A DNA stretch of 30,967 nucleotides from Schoenoplectus triqueter (GCA_964058805.1 CAXKVV010000873.1:1-30967); one strand, 5' to 3'. Positions 1 to 11,319 are shown, counted from the stretch's first letter. The notes: generated by a model from the letters alone, not told the origin. Translations and numbers: made by a program.

Positions 1-555
1 GATCTACGGAAGATGAACCTACCAACAGACCGGTTCAATCTATGGAAGACAAACCTACAAACAGATCGGTTTTGTCTTATGGGGGACGAACCTACAAACA
101 GACCGGTTCAGTCCATGCCACCTCGAGATGTAACCTTACCAACAGACCAGGTTAATCTCTTCATAGGGGGCTTGAGGTGAGTCTACATACAGACCGACTC
201 GACCTCCGTTGATCTAGAAGATAAACCTACAAACAGACCGGTTCAATCTTAACTAGTCAACAACCAATCACACAAAATACAACTCGAAGCACTGAGCCGG
301 TTGATCTTGAGGTTGGTGAATCAGGAGAAGGGTGGCTATGGCCCACGTATTTCTTCTCACCGATCTTCTAGATCATGAATTCGAAGCACTAAGCCGATTC
401 ATAAACCTAGGAAACACAATTGCACACAATGTCAAACCTGAAGCGCTGGGCCAGTTCAACATTGAGGCATGTGTTAGTGAAGGAACCTACCTACAGAACG
501 GTTCACATTCACTGTTTTGTGGATGAATCTACCAACAGACCGATTCAATCTCACA
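1..555. repeat. Degenerate short tandem/dispersed repeat (AACCTACMAACAGACCGGTT)
   Basis: A motif close to AACCTACMAACAGACCGGTT followed by CAATCT occurs about eight times, near 18, 53, 89, 132, 182, 224, 484 and 524. Spacing is about 36-50 bp in the first 250 bp, then a gap. Copies differ by several bases. The frame at 332-526 lies in this repeat, resembles no protein I know and is treated as chance. It may be part of a retroelement LTR cut by the window edge. Confidence 0.7.
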
Positions 556-616
556 TTCTCGGGAAATGAGCCAGGAGATAAACTCATCGACGGGCGAGTT
601 CAGTCTTGCCAGCTCA

Positions 617-1345
617 AATGGTCATGAATTACTTGTTCATGACACCGAGTCATTAAGATGTCACTTCGCTAGGACATCGTAATGTTCTTCATCTTCAAAG
701 TCGACATATCTCTCCATGCTGATGTCGTAGCTTTGGTCAATCTTCAACGAACGCCAAGATGTTCTTGTCTCGACTAATCATTCTACGTATTGCATTACTT
801 GTGCAAAATTACTATGTTGCCCTACACCCCTTGTGTGAGCGTATTCAATCATGAGTCACTTGCTCATGGCAGCGAGTCATTAAGATGTCACCTATCTAGG
901 ACATCATAATGTTCTTCTTCTTCAGAGTCAACGTACATCTCCATGTTAATATCACAGCTCTGGTTACTCTTCATCAAACATCAAGATGTTCCTGTCTCGA
1001 CGTGTCTCTTCATGCTGCTATCGAAGCCTTAATCACCTCACGTTAAGATGTTCTTGTCTCAACGTATCTTATTATTCTTCATCAAGTGTCGAGATGTTCT
1101 TGTCTCGACGTATCTTATTATTCTTCATCAAGTGTCAAGATGTTCTTGTCTCGACATATCTTCTCACGTTGCTATCAAAGCCTTAATCTTATCACATCAA
1201 GATATTCTTGTCTCAACGCACCTTCTTTATATTGCTATTGAAACCTTAATCATCCTACGTCAAGGTGTTCACGTCTTGACTAATGTGTGCAAATATTCTC
1301 ATGTGGCTCTACACTCCTTATGTGAGCATATTTATTCATTTCTAA
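617..1345. repeat. Imperfect ~230-bp duplication, second copy expanded by minisatellite
   Basis: 617-850 and 851-1345 share the same order of blocks: CATGA..., CGAGTCATTAAGATGTCAC, CTAGGACATC, ATGTTCTTC, CTCCATG, AAGATGTTC, TTGACTAAT or CGACTAATC, and near the end CCTTRTGTGAGC. The second copy is about twice as long because repeats of the AAGATGTTCTTGTCTC block were inserted before the shared tail. The frames at 986-1368 read through these repeats and are not considered genes. Confidence 0.7.
1045..1182. repeat. 46-bp minisatellite, about three units
   Basis: GATGTTCTTGTCTCRACRTA recurs at 1047, 1093 and 1139, an exact 46-bp period, with near-identical unit sequence (TCTTATTATTCTTCATCAAGTGTC between cores, read in two parts). 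Diverged cores flank it at about 984 and 1200. Confidence 0.88.
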
Positions 1346-1369
1346 AATGCACAAAGTCTATTATATAAT

Positions 1370-1401
1370 ATCTTTCATTATTATTTTTATTATGAAGATG
1401 C

Positions 1402-1445
<44 letters not shown>

Positions 1446-2600
1446 TCTTATTACTATTATTATTTTTTATTACTATTATTTTTATTTCTTAAACTCTATT
1501 TATCTATGTAGAAAATTATTTACAAAAATAATAGAAAAGGGGTTAGCTATTTAACTAGAGTTTCATTTATATATTTTTTTATTTTTTTTATAATAGCTAA
1601 AGTAGTAAAATTCTATTTTTATTATTTCTAAACTCTATTTATTCTGTAGAAAATCACTTACAAAAATAATAGAAAGTAAGATAGCTATGTTTTTTATTTA
1701 TATTTTCAAACTGCTTATAATAGCTAAAGTAATAGAATTTTGTTATTATATTCTATTATATTGTAATACTATTCATTATGTAAGAATTATTTACAAAATT
1801 AAAAGATGGTTAGCTATACTATTTTACTATTATTATTTTTATTATTATATTTTTTTATTATTTTATTTTTTTTTAATATCTATAATAGCTAAAAGAAATC
1901 ATTACTAATATTCTATTCTATTTATTATACTATTCATTATATCCATTTTTTTATTATCCTTATTTATTATCTATAGAAAAGTATAAGATTTTTTTATTAT
2001 TACTATTATTAGTTGAAAAATAGCTATAAGAGATGAAATTTAGTATACTTTTATTACAACTATTATTTTTATTTCATTTTATTCATCAAAAGTATTTTTA
2101 TTGTATATTTTTGTATAGAAATAACAAAAGAAATACAATTCATATTCTAAAACTATATTATCATTCTTTATTATGAAAGAAAATGTATTTTACCATTTAT
2201 TACCATAGTAGTATATTTTTGTATATTTTGTGCTATTTATTTCTAGTATTCTTTTTTTTTACAGAAAATATCAATATAATATCTATTATTATATATTTTT
2301 TTATTTATCAAAGAATATAGCTAATCTCATTTTTATTATAACATATTACTATCATCATTATTATTTCATGGAAAATCACTTGAAAAATCAGTAAAATATA
2401 TCTAGTTATTATTTATGATTTTTATTTGTATTTTTGGAATTTTTATAGTATTTAAAATGACAAGTCAAAGCTAGGTCAAACATATCAATATAGGTAATGT
2501 TTTTTGCTTTTAAATTGTTTTATCATGATTATATTTTTAAAACTGGAATATTATTGTATAGGAAAATAGTATGAAAAATAATAAAATTTTAGAAACAAAT
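1370..2600. repeat. AT-rich simple-repeat tract with (ATT)n and a ~135-bp degenerate repeat
   Basis: No gene is seen. (ATT)n occupies 1404-1443. Between about 1490 and 1900 a unit of roughly 130-140 bp recurs three times. It is recognised by GTAGAAAATTATTTACAAAA (1508), GTAGAAAATCACTTACAAAA (1648) and GTAAGAATTATTTACAAAAT (about 1780), each followed by an ATAGCTA-type block. The rest is T-rich and A-rich drift. Confidence 0.7.
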
Positions 2601-3330
2601 TTGAATCAATTTGGAATTCAATAGCATTTTCAAATCATTTATTTACTCTATATTATTACTATTCTGTTATTATTTAATTAATGGGCTTAATCTGGGCCGC
2701 CAAATCTGTATCAAGATCAGCGCCTATCTTTTATTTAACTCCATTCTTATTTGGGCCGTCAGATTTGCTTTGAGATTAATTTGTATTAGATGGACGGCCC
2801 AGATTCATATCCACATCTTTATTCAATACAGCGCTTTATTTCACACGTTCGATCTTTTCAAGATTCACACACGCGCGTTAATATCCGTGCCGCTGCGATT
2901 ATCTGACTCTCCAGTCAACAGCTTCTTCAAGATTCACGCTAACGACGTCGCCGGCGATTGCGGCCATCTTCCTCCGATCAGGCGACTTCCCTAGCATCGC
3001 CTTGTTATAAGGAATCATTCTGTGGTGTCTGATCAACAATCTATACGGTGAATCGTGTTGTATACCCATACCAGATGAATCAATTTGGTACCAGTCAGTA
3101 CCGAGTGTTACATTCTCTAAATTCAAAGCAATTGATCATGTTTTCCATCAATTAATTACTCAATTAGCATCGTATATACATGAAAATACCTTCTAGCATG
3201 ACTAGAGCGATTCAAATTGGTCTGTGATTCTACTATTCGGTATGGTTGTTGAAATGCAATAGGAGCTGTCGGTACCGATCGCAATTTTCCTCAAATTCTT
3301 ATTATTCATTGATCAACATTGGCATTATCA
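2562..3330 (+). repeat. LTR-like non-coding fragment, related to 29459-30180
   Basis: 2562-2615 (starts GAAAATAGTATGAAAAAT, ends TCAATTTGGA) aligns with 29459-29514 at roughly 80 percent identity in the same orientation. In both places a run of ATT-rich DNA follows, then a GGGCC-containing segment, then TTCAAGATTC. This suggests two members of one repeat family, possibly LTR fragments. No PBS, PPT or coding domain is visible. The frame at 2611-2994 is probably chance. Confidence 0.5.
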
Positions 3331-4800
3331 TGCTTAATACTCTTTATAACACTCATCTAAACTATGACACACATGCTTATGCTTATGATCTTCCCTAATT
3401 CTCAATCTAAAACTCAATTTCAGAAACGGAACGCGATAACAGTATTAAAACTTCAAATCAGTCGAGTTCTCAAGATTATATCTGAGATCAATCGACTTTA
3501 AAGGACTCCACAGACCCTAATGCATATAGTACTAACAGGGATCAAGGTAATTCTCACTCAAGAATCAAGAATTGATCAATGAACTCAACTGTTACCGAGT
3601 TCTCAAGTTGAACTGAGATCAATCGATTTAACAGCCTCATTCATCAATCTTTGAGCAAAATTCATTGAAAGAAATGAAAGATTTATACTATATAAACTTG
3701 CAATGCATGAAATAAAGAAGAAAATCATGAAGAAATAGTTGAAATTCGAAGAAATTCAAAGACAGTACAGTGAAATACTGATTTCCAGTGGCGATTACAT
3801 CTCTAAAGCTTCAATCTTCAAAAATTAAACTCACTGACTCTCAATTAGCAAGTAATAGAGTGTAGAGCTTACCTTCAGACAAGCAATTGAAGCAAAGGAA
3901 TTGAGTTCTCAAGTTAAAACCGAGATCAATCAATTCTGCTAAGCTTCTCTTGATTCTTGTTCCTCTCTTGCTCTCTCTCTCTCTCTAGATTCTATATGCA
4001 ATCTCTATAGTATCTTCTCTCTGTCTCCTATCTTCTGTATGTGTGTGTTATTGGTTCTCCATGGATCAGATGCTTTATATAGGCAATTGGGATGGTGCAC
4101 CAAGGAATCAGAACTGTACACCACTCATACACCAACAATTGGACTTCCTTGGCTCATGGGTATGGTTCTTCAATTCTGTTAGTGCTTCTGTTGCGATGTG
4201 GGCCCCTATTCAAAGAATCCAAAGCTTAAGCCTTTCACTGTTGACCATGTTTGACTCCCCTTCTTATCTGTTGCTAGAACCTTCTAGAGCATCTAAACAT
4301 ACTATATATACTCATTCCAATGTATCTAGAGCATTCATTCATCCTCTGCCATTGTAGTTTATCTCCAAAATTCAAAGCTTTATCACCCGATTGTGAGCTT
4401 TGATCAAAGACATATCTCCACTATCCAATTGATAATCTCCATCACTTAAACAGCATCGTGTAAGTACAGGGAAGCTACAAGCATTGCCAATTCAAGCTGA
4501 GAGTGCAGGGTTTCAAGTTTTCTCCATTTGCCCGACTTCACCACTTCTTCTCAATTACTTCAATTCATCCCCTAATTGCTGCTCCTTTCTTCATACACAG
4601 CGTCGCCTAAGTGAATAGAAGAAGCCTGCATCATCAATTTTCAATTTTGAAGCAAGAATAGAAGTGCTTCATTAATCACCCGAGGTATTCATCTCTCTCA
4701 ATCACCTTATTCACTTGTTGTTTTTCAATTCTGATCAATTGCACATACTCTCCCATGTATAGGCTAACTCTGGGTGAAAGGAATTGGAGTTGCGAGCTTT
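3331..4800. repeat. Non-coding, LTR-like region with a thrice-repeated GAGTTCTCAAG block
   Basis: A block of the form GAGTTCTCAAG...GAGATCAATC occurs at 3463-3500, 3596-3630 and 3902-3938 in direct orientation. A (CT)n tract lies at 3970-3986. A TATA-like TTTATATAGG is at about 4073. The frame at 4043-4357 has no recognisable domain. I see no gene. Confidence 0.5.
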
Positions 4801-4820
4801 GGAGAGCTTGATCACCTCTA

Positions 4821-4988
4821 ATGGCGCCTTCTGCCTCGTCGAGAAGAAGGAAGAAGAGAGGGAGGGGAGAAGGAGAAGAGAAAGAGGAGGGCGCGCTCGG
4901 CGCACAGAGTCCACAGCTAGGTGGGACCCACAGTCAGAGAGGCAACACGAGTGAGCCAGGTACACACCGCTTCTTTCTTTTGATTTAA
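4821..4988 (+). CDS. Small open frame of 55 codons, doubtful
   Basis: ATGGCGCC at 4821 opens a 55-residue frame, rich in Arg, Lys, Glu and Gly (begins MAPSASSRRRKKRGRG), that ends at TAA 4986-4988. It sits in a GC-rich, purine-rich patch unlike the AT-rich surroundings. An AG/GTACAC donor-like site lies inside it near 4959. I know of no homologue. The composition reflects a (GA)-rich stretch and the frame may be chance; it could also be a first exon captured by a repeat. Confidence 0.15.
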   Translation: MAPSASSRRRKKRGRGEGEEKEEGALGAQSPQLGGTHSQRGNTSEPGTHRFFLLI

Positions 4989-5224
4989 ATCTCTGATTAG
5001 ATCTGTGCATAGGCTTGGTGCATGATTGTCTGTGTGAGCTATACATTCATAAACCTGACAAATGGGCCCCACATGTAAGTATATGAATCTCGGCCCATTA
5101 GTTCAGCTGTGGATTAGTTAACCCCTTGCTTAGATTTAATCAATCTGACTTGGCACACTCTGATAGGTCCACTTGTTTAATCAATCTATTAATCATCTGT
5201 TATAGTATGCTGAGGTGGCTCTGT

Positions 5225-5590
5225 AGTATAGTGCCATGTGGCTTAGTCCCCTGTGATGTGGCACCAATGGTTAGCTGCCATATGGCACTTGGAGTGTTGA
5301 GGTGTGATGCCATGGTGTTGCCATGTGGCACTGGGAGGGTGAAGTGGCCCTATGGTGTAGAGCCATGTGGCACTGGGGTAGTGAGATGGCCTCCTCTGGC
5401 TGTGCCATGTGGCACAGGGTTGGGTTAAGTGGACCTCTGGTGTGGTGCCATGTGGCACTAGGGTGGTGAGGTGGCCCACTGGCTGTCTGCCACGTGGCAC
5501 TAAGGTGGGGCCCACCTGTCAGTGACTCATACCTGGGTGGGGCCCACTTGCTGACATGGCCCAATGAGAGGCTGCCACGTGGCACACCCT
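5225..5590. repeat. 42-43 bp minisatellite with GCCAYGTGGC palindromes
   Basis: GCCAYRTGGC recurs at 5233, 5277, 5320, 5362, 5404, 5447, 5489 and 5574. Spacings are 44, 43, 42, 42, 43, 42 and 85, so one unit of the ladder is degenerate. The last two cores are GCCACGTGGC, a perfect 10-bp palindrome containing the G-box CACGTG. Between cores the units read like GGTGGTGAGGTGGCC with TGTGGT. The overlapping frames on both strands (5126-5600) are readings of this repeat, not genes. Confidence 0.88.
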
Positions 5591-6012
5591 CTCTCTTCAA
5601 TTATTTTATACCTCCTGTGTTTCTTGTACCCAGTTTGTACCCAGAGCTGCTGTTATCCCCAACTTGCACCCAGGATTGCTCTGATCAAATCTCAGCCCTT
5701 GATTAATCCATTTATTCTGCTTTTATCTTCCCTGAATTTATTTTAATAGCTCCACTTATCCAAAAATTATGAAATTTTCACCAAAAATCCCTAAAATCAT
5801 GATGATCATCCCTGTAATTTTTAATTCCATTTTTACCCCTCCTTCTCTGGATTAAAAATTCTTTTATTCATAAAACCCTATTATTCCTTATGAATTAATC
5901 CCTGATCTCAATTATAGCTCTGTGTCTCTGCCAATTATCTCTCTCTTGCAGAAACCACCCTAACTAAATACCAATTAGACTTATATTGATATCCATTAGG
6001 GCTTGATTTGAT
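5591..6012. other. Unassigned non-coding stretch
   Basis: T-rich sequence without a convincing frame, RNA gene or transposon terminus. CTTGTACCCAG and similar blocks recur at about 5623 and 5665, a weak local repeat. Confidence 0.4.
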
Positions 6013-6226
6013 CAAATGCTGACTACTTATCAGCAATTAATACAAATCTAGACTTGATCAGATGGTTGCTCCCAGCTTTGGCACCTGATCAGTCTTGTGA
6101 AATTGACTTTCAATCCCTTAACATGAGGGTGACTTGGTCAAAGAACTGACTACTTATCAGTAATTGACACAAATCAAAGCATGGTTAGGTGGTTGCTCGC
6201 AGCTTTGGCACCAGGTCAGCCTTGAA
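6013..6226. repeat. 127-bp imperfect tandem duplication
   Basis: GACTACTTATCAG at 6021 and 6148 starts two copies that run on through ACAAATC, GGTGGTTGCTC or GATGGTTGCTC, and CAGCTTTGGCACC, ending near 6099 and 6226. Identity is roughly 80 percent by eye. Confidence 0.8.
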
Positions 6227-6521
6227 AGCAAAATCACATTTGGAATTTCTCATGATTAGTTGCATCAAAATGCTAGCTTGGCATTGACATCATTTCATGT
6301 AGTATAGGGATTACACTGCTTCAGCTCCTTCCTAGGGTTAGCTTCAAAGGCAGATTTCTAGGGTTCAATTCTGACCCTCTTCAATAGGTCACTGAGGTGT
6401 GGGGTCCACCTGTCAGTGAAAATGGTCATATGGATGACTCATCAGATAGGCTATGCTATTAGGTTCATCTACAAGGGGCTGCCAGGTGGGTCCCACTTGT
6501 CAGAAAAGGTATAATCACATG

Positions 6522-6569
6522 GTGACACCCAAGAGGTCTCCTCTCTCCCTCGATCTTCTTGGGTGTCAC
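6522..6569. repeat. Perfect 13-bp inverted repeat (hairpin)
   Basis: GTGACACCCAAGA (6522-6534) and TCTTGGGTGTCAC (6557-6569) are exact reverse complements with a 22-nt loop. The arms resemble LTR termini (TGACACCC / GGGTGTCA), but no LTR body lies between them. A (CT)n tract follows at 6703-6719. Confidence 0.75.
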
Positions 6570-7375
6570 ACATGCTGAGTGGATAGAGAATAGCGGGGTA
6601 TTTATACTCTTCACTTTGCGCTCAGCATTCCATTGTGGGACTAATGGATTTGTTCCGGGGTTATGCAGCGACTTTTCCTGATCAGTGGGCCATCTTTCCA
6701 CTGCTCTCTCTCTCTCTCTTCTTCCCCTTTCTTATGATTTATCATCAATTTATTTCATTTATTCATCTACTTATCCTTGAAATTTTTCAAGGGTAAACAA
6801 TCACTATTCGTCCTCTCTATTTCATATATAAAAGAGATGCGAGGGAGAGTGAAAGAGAAAATAAGAGAAAAGAGGAAAAAAAAACTTAAAACTGAAATTT
6901 GACCATCTCAATTTTAAACCACCATAACTTTTGATAGGAAAATCCGATTGATGCGTTCTACATGGCCATGAAAAATTTACAACGAAATCTACAGGGTTAA
7001 CGCTTTTAGCTGTTACGACCATTTTCGGGGCCAAAAAACATCTCTTGACCCTTAAAAACGCGTTTGAAGATCTATTTTTTTCAATTTTTTTATTTTTTCT
7101 ATGAAATTGTATAGATAGAAAATTATGTATATAAATAGGAAATTTATCAAATTTTTCTTAGTATATAAATTGTATGTAATCATTTTGTTATTGAAATATA
7201 TTTTTATTAGTTAATAGTTATGAACTGATGAATGAAACTATTTAATCAAAATTTGGAGAAATCAATTCAAAAAATAAAATAACAAATCAGAACTTTTGGT
7301 TTCTATTGTAAATGCACAATAAAAATAATATAGCATTCTAAATCATAAATAATAATAAAAAATGTACAGCCTTCT
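6570..7375. other. Unassigned non-coding stretch before the CACTA end
   Basis: Contains GTGGGTCCCAC-like and CT-rich sequence, then a moderately complex block at 6895-7070 (ACCATAACTTTTGATAGG, CCATTTTCGGGGCC) that looks like transposon untranslated sequence. It may belong to the CACTA element, but I could not find that element's left end. No supported gene. Confidence 0.35.
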
Positions 7376-7880
7376 AATTCATAAATAATAAAAAAAGATT
7401 TTAAAGACGATTTTTTGAAATAATCGGTTCTAAATTAAGCTTTAGAGCCGGTTATTTTAAAAAATCAATTCTAAATCATAAATAATAAAAAATTCAATCA
7501 TAAATAAGATGAAAAGTTTTAGAGCTGTTTTTTTAAATAACCGGCTTCAATTGAAAAATATTAATTAGAGCCATTTTTTTAAATAAAAATTTTTATTTAG
7601 AGTCTATTAATTAGAGCCGGTTTTTTTAAATAAAAGCTTCTAAAAATTAGTTTAGAACCGGGTTTTTGGAGTCTTTAGAGTCGGTTTTGTATAATAACCG
7701 ACTCTAAATAAATTAATTTAGAATCGGTTATTAAACAAAAATCGATTCTAAATGCAACTCCCAGCACCCCTTTTTATAGTTGGTTTCTATAACATTTAGA
7801 ACCGCATACCTTTAAAATTGGTTCTATAACCGGTGCTAAATGTTTTATATAACTGATTCTAAAAGAATTTTTTAGTAGTG
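7376..7880. mobile_element. CACTA (En/Spm-like) transposon, right terminal part only
   Basis: The sequence ends in TTTTTTAGTAGTG at 7880, the inverse of a CACTACTAAAAAA terminus. The preceding 500 bp are filled with short subterminal repeats in both orientations of the type GGTTCTAAA, AGAGCCGGTT and AACCGACTCTAAA, the hallmark of CACTA ends, where the transposase binds. No transposase is seen. The matching left terminus was not found in the window, so this is either a fragment or an element whose left part was lost. TGC follows at 7881-7883 and could be one copy of the 3-bp target duplication. Confidence 0.75.
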
Positions 7881-7950
7881 TGCAGTAATTATTCATGTAA
7901 TCCATATTATTCATTCCAAATTACAAGTAGGATAGTAATTCCTCTGTAAT
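7881..7950 (+). repeat. ~70-bp direct repeat flanking the LTR element, left copy
   Basis: Starts TGCAGTAATTATTCATGTAA and continues to the first base before the left LTR. It matches 18733-18797, just outside the right LTR, with about 85-90 percent identity over the first 60 bp. It abuts the CACTA terminus on its left. Confidence 0.8.
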
Positions 7951-8747
7951 TGTGAAACCCCGTATAATTTAGAATATTAAAATAAAAAAATATATTAATT
8001 AAATAAAATAGGGTAAATATACATATATATAAAAAAAACTTAAGAACTAAATCCAGACGTCAAATTGAAAATTTATTGAAATATAAAATCAATTTTTAAT
8101 TCGTAATAAGTAAGCTAAATAAATTTTTTGACCAATTGATACTTAATTAGGATATTAACCTCAATAGCAAGAATAATGATAATTAATTACAAAAAAAAAG
8201 CATTCGGTTAACGAAATTGAAATTTGAAATTCTAATTAAAGGATATCCATTAACTATAATGAGATTTAATAATGAAATCAAAATAAAAATAATTTAGTAG
8301 ATTCTAAAAATTTAGCAGAACACGTAATTTTTTTTTTACACGGCTTCAGCCGCAAAAGATCAAAATTAATTTTCCCTTCTCATTTTCTTCGCTCCTATAC
8401 TGAAGCTGTCTCATCATCTGTCTAGTGTTTTACTGACCTTTGACTTCATCTCTCACTCCCCTTTTAATTCTCTCTCGCGAATGATGCCCAGACAAAAAAA
8501 ATCTTCTCCCCTTGCCTGGTATTTCCCCTCTCTCACACTGCCAAAATCCTCCATCTCCCTCACTTGCTTAACCACTCTCCAATCCCACTTGCTCACACTC
8601 AATTTAAGATAAGCTCCCCCTCCTGGCCATTCCTTTGCTCGCGCACAACAGAGGGCACCCCCTTTCTTCCTTGGCGCCTGTGATATGGTCCACCTCGGTG
8701 CTCCATTCCTTCTCTCGGATCCAAGCTCACACAAGTGTGGCCAGCAC

Positions 8748-8754
8748 TATAAAA
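8748..8754 (+). promoter_or_regulatory. Putative LTR TATA box (left copy)
   Basis: CACTATAAAACTAG gives a canonical TATAAAA about 800 bp into the LTR, at the edge of the GC-rich block. It is conserved at 15004-15010 in the right LTR. It would place the start of the retroelement transcript near 8780, leaving an unusually long R/U5 of about 3.7 kb. This is inference from position and motif only. Confidence 0.5.
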
Positions 8755-8809
8755 CTAGTCATCTTCAGGCGAAATCGGACAATTCCAGGTCCAGCCACAC
8801 CCTCCGCCT

Positions 8810-9214
8810 ATGCATCTGACCGTCAGTAGTCGTCGAACCCCTAGCCAAGCTCGGCCGCCACACAACAAGGCAACGTTGGCCCAGCTCCTATGTCGTATCT
8901 CCCCTTCTGTGCTGCCCCGTGAGCTGTCAGGCCCCTTTTGGACAGTTGTGCGCCTCAGGCCGAGCTTGCCCTTGTCTTGCTCATCTGCCCCCCTATTGAC
9001 CGTTGAACCAAGTGTGATCCTCTACCGTCCTTGCTGTCCCAACCCGTTGCTGTGCTGTCTTAAGTTGAAAACTGGTAACATCCCTCCTTTTTGCTCTCTT
9101 CTGGCCGTGTGGGCTTTATGTTGCGCCGAGGCTGAGCCTCGCGAGTGCTGTTATTTGAGTTGCTTTAATTGGTTGTCCTATCCGCTTGATTCACGATATG
9201 TTGTGCCTTTTTGA
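8810..9214 (+). CDS. 134-codon frame just downstream of the LTR TATA box, doubtful
   Basis: Its ATG is the first after the predicted transcription start. The 134 residues are rich in Leu, Cys, Pro and Ser, with no domain I recognise. The right-LTR copy (15066-15470) is also open and differs by one residue (Glu to Gly). Because the LTRs are young, conservation of the frame is not evidence of selection. Most likely chance coding in a GC-rich, CT-biased region. Confidence 0.15.
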   Translation: MHLTVSSRRTPSQARPPHNKATLAQLLCRISPSVLPRELSGPFWTVVRLRPSLPLSCSSAPLLTVEPSVILYRPCCPNPLLCCLKLKTGNIPPFCSLLAVWALCCAEAEPRECCYLSCFNWLSYPLDSRYVVPF

Positions 9215-10801
9215 GTGATTCCTGTCGGGATTTACCCGTTGTCTGATTTATTTCCTGATTTGGGTGATGGTTAAGTTTAATTGTCGATTGGTTCATACAT
9301 TCACCCCTCTATCATTTTGATTTGTTTGGGGTACAACACTAGTAGTGTGCTGATTTGTTGGGCCTTGTTTGCTAGCTCCGTTATTAATCATGCCACCTCA
9401 TTGTATGATTGTTCTGTTAAGAAATTTAGATAATACAAATTGAAAACGGACATGAGATTAGGCTTAGCCTAATCGAAGGGATCATCACAATCATAAAATA
9501 TTGGACTAATTATGCGAACGTCAAGTTCTAAGCATGATAAAAACATAATAATAACGATAATAAGAAATCTATAAGTATACTTGTTTATACAGTAGCAATT
9601 AGTTAATTACTTTGGAATGCTACTAATTAGATTAAAATTAATTTAGTAATTCTTACAAGATTAATTAATTATACATGAATAAAAATATATTTTCCCTGAA
9701 TATTGGAAATAACATAATATGATAGTATATATTAATAGTTCATTACGTTGAAAATAGTCTGAATGAAATAAGTTATGAAAGCATATATTATAATAAATGA
9801 ATTTATAATCTTTACATTAACAAGTTAATTAACTATTATCTTTCATCATTTCTCATTTTCTGTATATATAACCATATTAATCACACTTAATATCTAATAC
9901 TTAATATAATATTAGTTCATGGTGTATATACCTAAAGACCAATTTCTATAAAGAATTCAGAACATTAAAACACCAACACATTTAATTAAATAAAAATATT
10001 AATTAAATTTAAGTTTAATTGAATTTCTTTTTTTTTTATTTGAATTTTTATTTTTAATTCTAGTTGTATATAATATATTTTCTAATTAATAAAAATAATA
10101 TTAAAATATAGAATGAGATATAATTAAAAAACATGATAGAAATAATTAGGGATTATAAAATAATAAATAGAGTATAATAATAATTTACAATATAACATAT
10201 ATATAAATCAATTTCTCTAATTCTAGAAAATTAATTATCCTAATTATAATTAAATTAATTAAGTGATAACAGTAAACCAACTTAATTAATCTAAGTAAAT
10301 TAAGTTAGTTACGTTAATCGAAATGAATAAAATCTCAAAACACGAACACTAAATAATAATCATGATTCAGAGTCTGGTATACCCTGACCTAACCAGACCC
10401 AATGTGAATAGGGTACTCGCCAATTTAATCTATTTCTGACTTCATAGGTTTTTGAAAAATATCTTAACGAGCCGACAAACGAATACACTCAAGATGAGAC
10501 GGCTCATCTGACAAGAGCGTGAGGCGCCACCCGAGACTCAGCGATTTGACGTTTCTGACCTAACCAAATTACTCCCAGGTACGGTTTCCTGGGATTCATC
10601 TTCTTTCTTCAGAATTAGGAACCCAAACCGAAAATAAAATGTTTTTAAAATAAATCTGAATTGCGGTGTTTTCGTCCAAATTAACTAGAGACTAAATCTG
10701 ACCTGTCATTTGCATCCGGTAAATTGACCAGCATATTTGAGACATACCCGCATTTACATGTCATATCATGTCATATTGCACGTAGACAGGATAGGAGTAG
10801 G

Positions 10802-10939
10802 ATCTCGGGAAATAGTCCCGAGATAGGAACAGATAGATTCAAATAATTTAAGTTGTAGATTATAATTATTAGGAAAAAATATTATTACTATCACTAATTA
10901 TTAATTAAGTCAGGTAGTTAATCATGCATTAAATGCATG
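10802..10939. repeat. Two LTR hairpins (left LTR)
   Basis: ATCTCGGGA (10802-10810) pairs with TCCCGAGAT (10816-10824), a 9-bp stem with a 5-nt loop. CATGCAT (10923-10929) pairs with ATGCATG (10933-10939). Both are kept in the right LTR near 17058-17080 and 17178-17194. Confidence 0.75.
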
Positions 10940-11319
10940 GGAGTGCTGAGAGGCGGACCGGGTAATTCTCAGTCGGAGTTGCCTTGCATAACCAGACCGT
11001 TGTGGTTACGTACGGTGACCCATAGGCCCGTGGGACCCACCGGTCTGTATATGCACTGCGCATCCTCGCCTGTCGGGTTATCCACCGATCCCGTCATTTG
11101 GCGGGTTCGGCTGTGTCGGAGTGTTTTCTTTTGATCTTTATCTTATTATTATTCTTTATATGATTAAATTTTGAATCCAAATTTGAGCAATTTAGGATAC
11201 CGTGTAATTCAGTATTTAGTGTGGGCGGCCATATCCGAGACTGGAATCTATTTCGTGATACTCTATTATTATATTTATCCGGCGTATTTAGGATCCTAAT
11301 ATTGTCCGAAGGGCTTTCT

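Noticed and set aside
5126..5600. Overlapping frames of 90-109 codons on both strands
   Set aside because: They are translations of the 42-43 bp minisatellite in several frames; repeat periodicity explains their openness.
6795..6830. CACTATTCGTCC as the left end of the CACTA element
   Set aside because: Beyond CACTA it does not match the inverted right terminus (CACTACTAAAAAA), and no subterminal repeats follow.
8453..8734. 93-codon minus-strand frame, also at 14709-14990
   Set aside because: Lies antisense to the CT-rich LTR leader; no domain, and present twice only because both LTRs are present.
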